The notes beneath the pieces were generated by a model. It was not told where the DNA came from, made no database searches, and was given only the letters and a program-made list of their open reading frames with translations. Made by a program: the position numbers and the translations under genes. Below are positions 8,369-16,251 of a DNA stretch of 64,000 nt, piece by piece. This DNA is from Solimonas sp. (GTDB taxonomy: Bacteria > Pseudomonadota > Gammaproteobacteria > Nevskiales > Nevskiaceae), in the NCBI GenBank assembly GCA_030149365.1, contig JASBRP010000069.1:89396-153395 (forward strand). The letters run 5' to 3'. How positions within the stretch are numbered: the first letter of the stretch is position 1; each line of letters begins with the position of its first letter.

Positions 8369-9016
8369 GTGTTCGTCGGCCACTACAGCGCCGCCTTCGC
8401 CCTCAAGGCATCGCAGCCGAGGGTACCGCTGTGGGCGATGTTCCTCGCCGTGCAGGCGGTGGACATCGGCTGGGCGCTGCTGGTGATGGCGGGTATCGAG
8501 AAGGCGCGGGTGGTGCCGGGCTTCACCGCGGCCTTTCCGGTGGATCTCTACTACATGCCCTACACCCACAGCCTGCTGGCCACCGCGATCTGGGCGGCCG
8601 TGCTGGGTCTGGCCTACCTCGCCTGGCGTCGCGGCCATGGTCGCGCGGCGGCGCTGGCCGTGGCGGCGGCCGTGGCCTCCCACTGGTTCCTCGACCTGCT
8701 GGTGCATGCGCCGGACCTGCCGCTGTATGGCGACCAGCACAAGCAGGGCTTCGGCCTGTGGAACTACCCGCTGCCCGAACTGGCGCTGGAGCTGGGCCTG
8801 CTGGCCGGCGCCATCCTGCTCTACGTGCGTGCGCTGCCGCAGCAGGCGCGGCGCGCCTGGACGCTCGGCGCAGTGCTGGCGCTGGTGCAGGCCGGGCATA
8901 CGCTGGGACCCTGGCTGATGGATGACGCCCGCGGCGTGGCCGCCATGGCGCTGGGCGGCTACCTGGTCTTTGCCGCCGCCGCGGCCTGGGTCGAGCGCGG
9001 AGCCGCACCGGCATGA
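8369..9016 (+). CDS. multi-pass membrane protein, DUF457/YdjM-like
   Basis: Integral membrane protein of 215 residues with about six hydrophobic segments. Conserved polar residues sit at GHYSAAF near the start, PYTHSLLATA, and SHWFLDLLVHAPDLPL. This pattern of histidines and aspartates matches the family annotated as membrane-bound metal-dependent hydrolases (DUF457/YdjM). No enzyme activity can be stated. The start is GTG at 8369, six bases after the upstream stop, and the last four bases overlap the next gene (ATGA), so it is translationally coupled inside the cytochrome operon. Confidence 0.75.
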   Translation: MFVGHYSAAFALKASQPRVPLWAMFLAVQAVDIGWALLVMAGIEKARVVPGFTAAFPVDLYYMPYTHSLLATAIWAAVLGLAYLAWRRGHGRAAALAVAAAVASHWFLDLLVHAPDLPLYGDQHKQGFGLWNYPLPELALELGLLAGAILLYVRALPQQARRAWTLGAVLALVQAGHTLGPWLMDDARGVAAMALGGYLVFAAAAAWVERGAAPA

Positions 9017-10734
9017 AGCGCGCCTTCGCCCTGCTGTTGCTTGCGGGCCTGGGCATCGCCGCCTGGCTCTGGCTGCGACCAGAGGCAGGGCCGCGCGGGC
9101 CAGATATCGTTCAGCGCAGCACGCAGGAGCCGGTGCATGCCGCGCCGCGCCTGAGCGCCAGGCTGATCGCCAGCGAGGATCTGCCGCCGGCCGGCACGCG
9201 CTCGCTGTTCGATCACCTGGTGGCGCAGAACGATGGCCTGCCGTATCCCTTCGAGAAGCTGGTGGAGATGCTGAAGAAGCAGGATCCGGAAGGCCGCATG
9301 CCGGTCACGCTGATGATCCCGCAGGGGCGCTCGCTGCTGAAGGCGCAGGCCGATTTCCACCACCCGCGCGTGCTGGTGGCGGCGGACTTCCAGGCGCCGG
9401 GCACGCCGGCCTCGCTGGGCCTGGCGCCACGCGGCCAGCTGTTCCTCGGCTTCGTGGAGGACGCCAACGAGATCGAGGTGCTGAGCTACAACGAGGCCGC
9501 CGGCCGCTTCGAGTTCCAGCTGGTGCAGGATTACTCCGCCACCGGCGCGCGCCGCATCGTCTACGCGCGCCGCGCGGTCTGCACCACCTGCCACCAGGGC
9601 GGCACGCCGATCTTCCCGCAGCGCCCCTGGGCCGAGACCAACGGCCAGCCGGAAATTGCCGCGATGATCGTCGCCGCGCGCGGCAACGAGCCCTACCTCG
9701 GCATGCCGCTGGAGCAGCCGCTGGCCTCGCCGGAGCGTTTCGACGAGCTGACCGATACCGGCGCCTTCGTCGCGGTGACGCAGCAACTGTGGATCGACGC
9801 CTGCGGCGCGGAAGGGCAGGACTGCCGCCGCCTGATGCTGAAGCTGGCGCTGCGCTATCTCTCCGACCCCGGCAGCTTCGACGCGCAGTCCCCCGATGCC
9901 GCGCGGCTGCGGCAGATGCAGGCCGCGGCCTGGCCGGCGGAGGGCATCGCCGTGCCGGAGTCGGACCTGCGCAACCGCGATCCGCTGGCCGAGCAGCGTG
10001 GCCTGCGCAATCGCATCCGCGCACTGTTCACGCCGGCGCCGCAGCCGGGCGAGGGCGCCCGCAACAACGAGGACCTGGTGGCCTTCGACCAGTTGCCGAA
10101 GCTGCCAGCCGCGCTGGACCCGCTGACGCCGCGTCCGCCCAAGCGCCGGCTGACCGCCGCCGACATCGACGGCGTCTACGGCCTGGCCGCGCTGTTCAGC
10201 GACGGCGACCGCGCGCGGCTGGAGCAGGCCGGAGGCGTCAGCCCCGAACGGCTGGAGGCGGCGGTGGACCGGCTCGACCCGGCGCTGTTCCGTGCGGCAC
10301 CCGTCTCGCGGGTGAAGCTCATGCAGGCCCTGCTCGGCGCCCTGGGCGAGAAGACCCTGCCGGCCTACTGCTGCCTGGACACGGCCGAGATGTCGCCGCC
10401 ACTGGCCAGCGGCGGCCCGCCACTGGAACTATCCGCCGGCTCGCCGCTGCATCCCTTCGAGGAATACTGTTTCAGCTGCCACCGCGGCAACCCGGCCAAG
10501 CGCCTGGACTTCATGGGCGGGCGCAACGAGGCCGAGGTGCTGGCGCAGGTCAAGGCCACCCCCAAGATTCGCGATGTGCTCGACTGGGAGCGCTACCTGG
10601 GCGGTGAGAAGGCGCATACCCTGATGCCGCCGGCGGACTCGCCGCAGCGCGCCGCGATGCAGGATGCGCTGAAGAAGGACCCGCAGCTGATGGAGCGCAT
10701 GCGCGATACGGTTCCGGGGCTGTTCGATTTCTGA
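9013..10734 (+). CDS. secreted or anchored di-haem c-type cytochrome, family not recognised
   Basis: Protein of 573 residues with an N-terminal hydrophobic segment (signal peptide or anchor, residues 4-22). Two haem c motifs are widely separated: CTTCH at 190-194 and CFSCH at 486-490. Between them is a long non-haem region with no domain I recognise. The final 100 residues (EEYCFSCHRGNPAKRL through HTLMPPADSPQR) look like a small cytochrome c domain in which HTLMPP may supply a methionine ligand. It overlaps the upstream gene by four bases. Probably an electron-transfer partner of the first operon protein. Confidence 0.75.
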   Translation: MKRAFALLLLAGLGIAAWLWLRPEAGPRGPDIVQRSTQEPVHAAPRLSARLIASEDLPPAGTRSLFDHLVAQNDGLPYPFEKLVEMLKKQDPEGRMPVTLMIPQGRSLLKAQADFHHPRVLVAADFQAPGTPASLGLAPRGQLFLGFVEDANEIEVLSYNEAAGRFEFQLVQDYSATGARRIVYARRAVCTTCHQGGTPIFPQRPWAETNGQPEIAAMIVAARGNEPYLGMPLEQPLASPERFDELTDTGAFVAVTQQLWIDACGAEGQDCRRLMLKLALRYLSDPGSFDAQSPDAARLRQMQAAAWPAEGIAVPESDLRNRDPLAEQRGLRNRIRALFTPAPQPGEGARNNEDLVAFDQLPKLPAALDPLTPRPPKRRLTAADIDGVYGLAALFSDGDRARLEQAGGVSPERLEAAVDRLDPALFRAAPVSRVKLMQALLGALGEKTLPAYCCLDTAEMSPPLASGGPPLELSAGSPLHPFEEYCFSCHRGNPAKRLDFMGGRNEAEVLAQVKATPKIRDVLDWERYLGGEKAHTLMPPADSPQRAAMQDALKKDPQLMERMRDTVPGLFDF

Positions 10735-10744
10735 GGAGAAGAGG

Positions 10745-11503
10745 GTGAAGCGTCTGCTGCCGCTGCTGCTTTTGATGGCCTGGACCCAGGCTGGGGCGGA
10801 ACCCGCCTTTGCCCGGATGTACAAGGCGGAGTATGGCTACGCGCCCTCCTGCAATGCCTGCCACAAGGATGGCGGCGGCACGCCGCTGAATGCCTACGGC
10901 CAGGAGTTCAAGGACGCCGGCATGAGCGCCGGCGCCTTCGCCAAGATCGCCGGCAAGGACGCCGACGGTGACGGCGCCGCCAACGGTGCCGAGGCCCAGG
11001 CCCGCGCCAACCCGGGCAGCAAGGGCTCCACCCCGGCGAACAAGGGCGACTGGCTCGACACCGCCAGCCTGATCCCGCGCGAGGTGCAGGCAGCCTTTCC
11101 CGGCGTGCGCGAATACCTGCCGCGCGACGCCATCCTGACCGACGCCGACATCGCCCGCGCCAGGACCCTGGGCGCCACGCTGGGCAAGGCCGACGAGAAC
11201 ACCATCTACGTGCCGTTGCAGGACAAGCGCCCGGCCGGCACGGCGCTGATCTTCCCGGCCGAGTTCAAGGGCAAGCTGTTCTTCCTGCTGATGGTGACCG
11301 ACCGCCAGCTCAAGGTGACCCAGGTCAAGCCCATGAGCAGTACCCAGGTGCCGGCGGCCGCGCAGAGCAAGGTCTACGCGAAGTTCAACGGCATCGCCGT
11401 GGACCAGCTGCCGGCGGCGACCGGCAGCGATCTCGATGCCGCGATCACCGCGGCGGTAAAGAAGGCGGGCACGCTGCTCTACGTGAGGCTCAAGAATGCG
11501 TAA
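10745..11503 (+). CDS. secreted mono-haem cytochrome c with a calcium-loop-like motif
   Basis: Exported protein of 252 residues: signal peptide ending about TQAGA, one haem c site CNACH at 36-40, and an EF-hand-like acidic loop DADGDGAANGAE at about residues 77-88. A C-terminal domain of unknown type follows (about 110-252), without further haem motifs. It begins with GTG at 10745, ten bases after the previous stop, preceded by GAGGAGAAGAGG. Its 3' end overlaps the next gene by eight bases. Likely a soluble periplasmic carrier serving this operon. Confidence 0.8.
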   Translation: MKRLLPLLLLMAWTQAGAEPAFARMYKAEYGYAPSCNACHKDGGGTPLNAYGQEFKDAGMSAGAFAKIAGKDADGDGAANGAEAQARANPGSKGSTPANKGDWLDTASLIPREVQAAFPGVREYLPRDAILTDADIARARTLGATLGKADENTIYVPLQDKRPAGTALIFPAEFKGKLFFLLMVTDRQLKVTQVKPMSSTQVPAAAQSKVYAKFNGIAVDQLPAATGSDLDAAITAAVKKAGTLLYVRLKNA

Positions 11504-12371
11504 CGCGCGCACGGCGGGAAAAGTGACCGTGCGGCTGTTCGAGTTCGGCCTGGTGGCCTTCTTCGTCGCCATATTCCTGCTGGCCCGCAGCCTGGCAGTC
11601 TCGGCGGCTGATGCCGACGCAGGTGCCGCGCAGCCGGCGGCGGCCGAGGCGCAGCAGGCAGCGCCCGCCGGCGACGACTTCGACTTCTTCAGCGACCAGC
11701 CGGTGGAGAGCGCCGCGGTCGTCGAGCTGCCGCCGGAGAAGCCGTTGTGGCTTACCGTGGGCGGGCCGCTGGCGCTGATCGTGGTGTTCTTCCTGATCCT
11801 GGCGGCGGTGTGGTGGTTCATCCCCTTCGACTCGCACAGCGTGGAGCTGAACCTGCGCGAGCTGCCGCCGGCGGCCAAGCGCGGTATCGCCATGGCGGTG
11901 GTGATGTTCGGCATCGCCTTCTGTTTCGGTGCCTCGGAGATCTGGTACCAGTTGCGCCTGCACGGCACGGCCCAGGCCTATTTCGAGCAGATGTCGCTGG
12001 GCAAGCTTATCGCCTTCACCCACGCGCACCTGTTCGGCTTCACCACCTGCTTCTTCATCATTGGCATCCCGTTCTCGATGCAGTTCAACCAGTTGCAGTC
12101 CTACCAGTGGATATTTCCGGTGGGCCTGGCCGCGTCGATGGTGGACGTGATGTCCTGGTGGGGCATCAAGTACGTGGCGCCGAGCTTCGAGTGGGTGTCG
12201 ATGTTCTGCGGCATCCTGTTCAGTTTCAGCTACCTGTTCATGCTGGTAGGCCTGCTGCGCGTGCTGCTGTTCCCGGACGTGATCTGGCGCTCCGACAAGG
12301 ACCGCGCCCAGCGCCTGCAGCAGCGGGCCGAGCTGCGCGAGGCTGCAAAGCATCATGAAGGCGACTACTAG
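11496..12371 (+). CDS. membrane protein with HAHLFGF motif, possible b-haem anchor
   Basis: Membrane protein of 291 residues. An N-terminal helix (about 14-32) and an alanine/acid-rich linker precede about five further transmembrane helices (about 85-270). Histidines fall in membrane segments, notably THAHLFGFTTCFF, a pattern that in several respiratory proteins binds b-type haem; this is inference. It is the last gene of the cytochrome operon and overlaps the preceding cytochrome gene by eight bases. A role in passing electrons between the quinone pool and the exported cytochromes would fit the context. No named family recognised. Confidence 0.7.
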   Translation: MRNARTAGKVTVRLFEFGLVAFFVAIFLLARSLAVSAADADAGAAQPAAAEAQQAAPAGDDFDFFSDQPVESAAVVELPPEKPLWLTVGGPLALIVVFFLILAAVWWFIPFDSHSVELNLRELPPAAKRGIAMAVVMFGIAFCFGASEIWYQLRLHGTAQAYFEQMSLGKLIAFTHAHLFGFTTCFFIIGIPFSMQFNQLQSYQWIFPVGLAASMVDVMSWWGIKYVAPSFEWVSMFCGILFSFSYLFMLVGLLRVLLFPDVIWRSDKDRAQRLQQRAELREAAKHHEGDY

Positions 12372-12497
12372 GCTCGTTTTACCGGCACTTTCGAGCCTTG
12401 TTAGCCGATCGGCTAATGCCGTGGCAGGGCTTCTCGCGGCAGAATAGGATGGGGTTCAAACCAGCCCAGGAACGGGCGCATACAACGGGGAAAGTAC

Positions 12498-13472
12498 ATG
12501 AAGTTCGTGAATTGGCTGGGGCTGGGTGTCCTGGCGATGAGCAGTGCGGCCAATGCGGGCGTTTACGTCGGCGCTGCCGGCAGCATGACGCAGTACGAAT
12601 ACGACAACGTCGACGACGCTACGGGTTTTACCGCTTTCGCGGGGTTCCGCTCGGAGTCCCTGCCGTTGATGTTCGAAGTGGCCTATGCCGATTTCGGCGA
12701 TCACGACATCACCGATGATCCCGGTGTGAGCATCGGCTTCTCCGGCATGCGCGCGTCGGCCGGGTATTTTGGCCGCCTGAGCCCCACCGGGTCCGGCGTC
12801 TGGATCAAGGGCGGCTACTACAAGGGCGATTCCGAAGGAAAGGCGGCGGGCCTGGGTAGCGACGAGCTGTCCAGCAGTGGCTTCACCTGGGGTGTCGGCG
12901 GCGATTGGAAGATTACCCGCAATCTCGGCCTGCGCCTGGACCTTGAAAGCTACATGGGCGTCAAGGATTTCAACGGCTATCCGGTGAGTCTCGACAACGA
13001 GAGTGATGTCACCGTGATCAGCCTGGGCTTGGTGTTCGAGTTGCCCTCGCGTGGCTCGGCCGCTTCCTCTGGCTCCAACAGCCGCAGTAGCTACACGCCT
13101 CCCCCGGCCCCGGCTCCTGCCCCGGCTCCCACCTATGCGCCCACGCCTGCGGCGGCTCCGCCGGAGCCGGTTGTCATGCAGGCCCCCGCTCCGGCACCGC
13201 AGCCCGTTCTGGCCCCGGCGCCAGTGGCGCCGGTCGTTGCCGCGCGCGCCAGTGCCAAGCCCGGCATGCCGGTGATCGGCGTGCGCCACACGAGCCAGCC
13301 GACCGCGCTGCTGCGCCAGCCGCGCGCCGGGTCACCGGTGGACGCCAGCCTGGCGGCCGGCACGGAGGTGCAGCTCATGCAGCGCGTGCCCAATGCGCTG
13401 GGCATCTGGTGGTATGTCTACGCCAACGGCGTCGCCGGCTGGGTGAACGACAGCGCCCTGGCGCCGCAGTAA
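12498..13472 (+). CDS. outer-membrane beta-barrel fused to an SH3-like domain
   Basis: Exported protein of 324 residues. After a signal peptide (to about residue 20, SSAANA), residues 21-180 read as an eight-stranded barrel with alternating hydrophobic and aromatic residues (GVYVGAAGSM, VISLGLVFEL). A Pro/Ala-rich spacer of about 65 residues (PAPAPAP tracts, about 195-260) leads to a C-terminal bacterial SH3-like domain (RHTSQPTALLRQPRAG through WWYVYANGVAGWVNDSAL). The spacer could cross or span the peptidoglycan space, with the SH3-like domain binding cell wall. The next gene is a stand-alone protein with the same kind of domain. Confidence 0.78.
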   Translation: MKFVNWLGLGVLAMSSAANAGVYVGAAGSMTQYEYDNVDDATGFTAFAGFRSESLPLMFEVAYADFGDHDITDDPGVSIGFSGMRASAGYFGRLSPTGSGVWIKGGYYKGDSEGKAAGLGSDELSSSGFTWGVGGDWKITRNLGLRLDLESYMGVKDFNGYPVSLDNESDVTVISLGLVFELPSRGSAASSGSNSRSSYTPPPAPAPAPAPTYAPTPAAAPPEPVVMQAPAPAPQPVLAPAPVAPVVAARASAKPGMPVIGVRHTSQPTALLRQPRAGSPVDASLAAGTEVQLMQRVPNALGIWWYVYANGVAGWVNDSALAPQ

Positions 13473-13479
13473 GCTGGAG

Positions 13480-13507
13480 AAGGCGGCCCGCGGGGGCGGG
13501 CCGCCTT
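13480..13507 (+). terminator. stem-loop after the barrel-SH3 gene
   Basis: Eleven-base arms (AAGGCGGCCCG and its complement) enclose a six-base loop, seven bases after the stop codon. The following bases are CAAAAAA rather than a T-run, so it is a stable hairpin but not a textbook intrinsic terminator for the plus strand. Confidence 0.5.
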
Positions 13508-13529
13508 CAAAAAATCGAGAGGGGGAGAC

Positions 13530-13838
13530 GTGAACAGGATTCTGGTGGCCGCCTTGCTGGCGGGATTTGGTTTTTCGGCACAGGCACAACTGCCGGTGAT
13601 GATCGTGGCGCCGCCCGTGGTGGTTCCGCCGCCGGCCCTGATGCCGGGCCCGGCGAAGACCAAGCAGGCCACGGTGCTGCGTGCCCGGCCCCAGCACCAG
13701 TCCACCATCGAGGGGCCGGTGCCCGCGGGCGCCAGTCTCAAGCTGCAGGTGCGGCAATCGAACCGCGACGGCGGCTGGTGGTATACCCAGCATCAGCAGT
13801 ACAGCGGCTGGATCGAGGAAGCCACACTGTCACAGTGA
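13530..13838 (+). CDS. small secreted SH3-like domain protein
   Basis: Protein of 102 residues: signal peptide (to about residue 19, FSAQA), a short proline/valine-rich segment, then an SH3-like domain (TKQATVLRARPQHQSTIEG through GGWWYTQHQQYSGWIEEATL). The domain resembles the C-terminal part of the preceding barrel protein (tandem WW, then a GW motif), which suggests local duplication or a partner role. Good ribosome site GAGAGGGGGAG. Probably periplasmic; ligand unknown, with peptidoglycan the usual guess for such domains. Confidence 0.75.
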   Translation: MNRILVAALLAGFGFSAQAQLPVMIVAPPVVVPPPALMPGPAKTKQATVLRARPQHQSTIEGPVPAGASLKLQVRQSNRDGGWWYTQHQQYSGWIEEATLSQ

Positions 13839-13970
13839 CCGCTGCAAGGGCGAGCACGATTTACCTGCGCCGGCGGAAACCCCGCCGGCGTTTGTGTCTC
13901 TGCGGCCATGTCCCCGGTAATATCGATCTCCCAGAATGATCCCGACTTTACTTTCTTGAGGAGATTGGCC

Positions 13971-15953
13971 GTGAACTATTTCGTGACGGGGGCGACAGGT
14001 TTCATCGGCAAGTTCCTGCTGGAACAGCTGCTGGCCCGGCCCGAGGCACAGGTGCATATCCTGGTGCGCGAGTCGTCCAAGGACAAGTTTGCGGCGCTGC
14101 AGGAGCGCTACGGCGAAGCCGGCACGCGCCTGCACGCGGTATATGGCGACATCACCACGCCAGGCCTGGTGTCCGCGGCCGATTTCAAGAAGCTGCAGGG
14201 CAAGATCGACCACGTCTTCCACCTGGCCGCCGTCTACGACATGGGCATGGACGACGCCACCGGTGACCGCATCAACAACGAGGGCACGCGCAACCTCGTG
14301 GCCTTCGTCAACGGCCTGGGCGGCAAGGTGAAGCTGCACCACGCCTCCAGCGTGGCGGTGGCGGGCGGCGATTTCAACGGCCGCTTCACCGAGGACATGT
14401 TCGACGAGGGCCAGCGCGTGGCGCACCCCTACTTCCGCACCAAGTTCCAGTCGGAACAGATCGTGCGCGAGGAGTCGAAGGTGCCGTTCCGCATCTATCG
14501 CCCGGGCGCCGTGGTGGGCCACTCCGAGACCGGCGAGATGGACAAGATCGACGGCCCCTACTACTTCTTCAAGACCATCCAGAAGCTGTCCTACGCGGTG
14601 CCCAAGTGGCTGCCGCTGCTGGGTATCGAGGGCGGCCGCGTGCCGCTGGCGCCGGTGGACTACGTGGCCAAGGCCATGGACCACATCGCGCACCAGGACG
14701 GCCTCGACGGCCAGGTGTTCTGCCTGATCCAGTCGGATTCGCCCACGGTCGGCAGCCTGCTGCAGACGCTGATGGAAGCGGCACACGGCCCGCAGTTCGC
14801 CGCCAAGTTCGAGCTGCCGGCGATCCCCAAGGCCGCGCGCGATCTCGCCAACCGTCTCGGCGAGAGCATCCCCGGCAACGTCAGCAAGACCATTTCCAAG
14901 GCCATCGGCGTGCCGGTGTCGGTGCTGGGCTACGTCACCAACCCGGCGGTGTTCGACGACAAGAACGCGCGCCGCGCCCTGAAGGGTTCGGGCATCAACT
15001 GCCCGGACATCAAGGACTACGCCGACAAGCTCTGGGCCTACTGGGAGCAGTTCCTCGACATCTACGCCACGATCCCGAAGGGTGCCGAGCGCAAGCTGTC
15101 CGGCAAGGTGGTAGTCATCACCGGCGCGTCCTCCGGCATCGGCTTCATCTCGGCCAAGAAGTTCGCCGCCGCCGGCGCCAAGGTGATCCTGGTGGCGCGT
15201 ACCCGCGAGAAGCTGGAAGAGACGCAGAAGATCATCCAGATGGCCGGCGGCGAGGCGCATGTGTACCCCTGCGACCTCAATGACATGCAGGCCATCGACA
15301 ACTGCTGCGCCGAGATCCTGAAGGACTTCGGCCACGTCGACATCCTGATCAACAACGCCGGCCGCTCCATCCGCCGCGCCGTGTTCGAGTCGCTGGACCG
15401 CTTCCACGACTTCGAGCGCACGATGCAGCTGAACTACTTCGGCGCGATCCGCATGATCCTCAACTTCCTGCCGGGGATGGCGAAGCGTCGCGACGGCCAC
15501 ATCGTCAACATCAGCTCCATCGGCGTGCTGACCAACGCCGCGCGCTTCTCTTCCTACGTCGCCAGCAAGGCCGCGCTGGACGCCTTCAGCCGCTGCCTGT
15601 CGGCCGAGGTGAAGCACCGCGGCATCGAGGTCACGGCGATCTACATGCCGCTGGTGCGCACGCCGATGATCGCGCCGACCAAGCTCTACGACTACGTGCC
15701 GGCCTGGTCTCCGGAGAAGGCCGGCGACACCGTGCTGGAGTCGGTGCTGCGCCGCCCCAAGTCCATCGCCACGCCGCTGGGCACCGTCGCCGCCGTGTCC
15801 TACGCGCTGTGGCCCAAGCTCAACGACAGCATGCTCAACCGCGGTTTCCGCCTGTTCCCCTCGTCGGCTTCGGCCAAGGGGCGCAAGGATGGCGGCAAGC
15901 CGACGCTGGAGCAGGTGGTATTCGCGAACGTGTTCAAGGGCGAGTACTTCTAA
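13971..15953 (+). CDS. bidomain SDR, fatty acyl-CoA reductase of the Maqu_2507 type
   Basis: Protein of 660 residues made of two Rossmann domains. The N-terminal extended-SDR domain has TGATGFIG at 6-13 and the Y154-F-R-T-K158 pair; the C-terminal classical SDR has TGASSGIG at 384-391, NNAGRSIRR and Y529-V-A-S-K533. The motif order (HLAAVYDMG, IYRPGAVVGHSETGEMDK, DGPYYFFK, then RFHDFERTMQLNYFG) closely follows the Marinobacter enzyme that reduces fatty acyl-CoA through the aldehyde to the alcohol for wax esters. That activity is inferred by homology. The start is GTG 13971, with GAGGAG seven bases upstream, not the earlier ATG at 13908. Confidence 0.88.
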   Translation: MNYFVTGATGFIGKFLLEQLLARPEAQVHILVRESSKDKFAALQERYGEAGTRLHAVYGDITTPGLVSAADFKKLQGKIDHVFHLAAVYDMGMDDATGDRINNEGTRNLVAFVNGLGGKVKLHHASSVAVAGGDFNGRFTEDMFDEGQRVAHPYFRTKFQSEQIVREESKVPFRIYRPGAVVGHSETGEMDKIDGPYYFFKTIQKLSYAVPKWLPLLGIEGGRVPLAPVDYVAKAMDHIAHQDGLDGQVFCLIQSDSPTVGSLLQTLMEAAHGPQFAAKFELPAIPKAARDLANRLGESIPGNVSKTISKAIGVPVSVLGYVTNPAVFDDKNARRALKGSGINCPDIKDYADKLWAYWEQFLDIYATIPKGAERKLSGKVVVITGASSGIGFISAKKFAAAGAKVILVARTREKLEETQKIIQMAGGEAHVYPCDLNDMQAIDNCCAEILKDFGHVDILINNAGRSIRRAVFESLDRFHDFERTMQLNYFGAIRMILNFLPGMAKRRDGHIVNISSIGVLTNAARFSSYVASKAALDAFSRCLSAEVKHRGIEVTAIYMPLVRTPMIAPTKLYDYVPAWSPEKAGDTVLESVLRRPKSIATPLGTVAAVSYALWPKLNDSMLNRGFRLFPSSASAKGRKDGGKPTLEQVVFANVFKGEYF

Positions 15954-15975
15954 AGCCCCGAGCCGCGTGGAGGGG

Positions 15976-15997
15976 CCCCACGCCAAGAGGCGTGGGG
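15976..15997 (+). terminator. hairpin after the acyl-CoA reductase gene
   Basis: Perfect nine-base arms CCCCACGCC and GGCGTGGGG with an AAGA loop, 22 bases after the stop codon. No T-run follows, so it may be a Rho-assisted end or an mRNA-stabilising stem. Confidence 0.45.
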
Positions 15998-16080
15998 ATC
16001 CTAGCGTAGCGAGTGGGCGGCGGAAGTTGGCAGGCCCTGCCGCTGTTCCGAAGCCTTAAGAAACCAAAGATCGGACAACT

Positions 16081-16196
16081 CCCTCTCCCGCTGGCGGGAG
16101 AGGGCTGGGGTGAGGGTGGTGCTGTGGCGGTACGCACGGAGCGGCCGATTGTTAGTTCCCCCTCTCCCCAACCCCTCTCCCAAAAGGGGAGAGGGG
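16081..16196. repeat. CCCTCTCCC-type intergenic hairpin repeats
   Basis: Two hairpins of one family: 16081-16104 (CCCTCTCCC arms) and 16172-16196 (CCCCTCTCCC and its complement with an AAAA loop). A related hairpin is at 36358-36380. Such elements are common between genes in G+C-rich proteobacteria. Function unknown. Confidence 0.7.
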
Positions 16197-16201
16197 CTTC
16201 A

Positions 16202-16235
16202 AAGCAAAAGGCCCGCTTTCGCGGGCCTTTTGCTT
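16202..16235. terminator. bidirectional intrinsic terminator
   Basis: The stem AAGCAAAAGGCCCGC pairs with its complement around a TTTC loop and ends in a T-rich arm on either strand. It lies 17 bases beyond the DAHP synthase stop and serves that minus-strand gene; it may also stop readthrough from the left. Confidence 0.75.
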
Positions 16236-16251
16236 GATGCTGACAGGCGCT

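Noticed and set aside
13830..15986. 718-residue minus-strand open frame
   Set aside because: Shadow of the acyl-CoA reductase, whose motifs are unambiguous on the plus strand.
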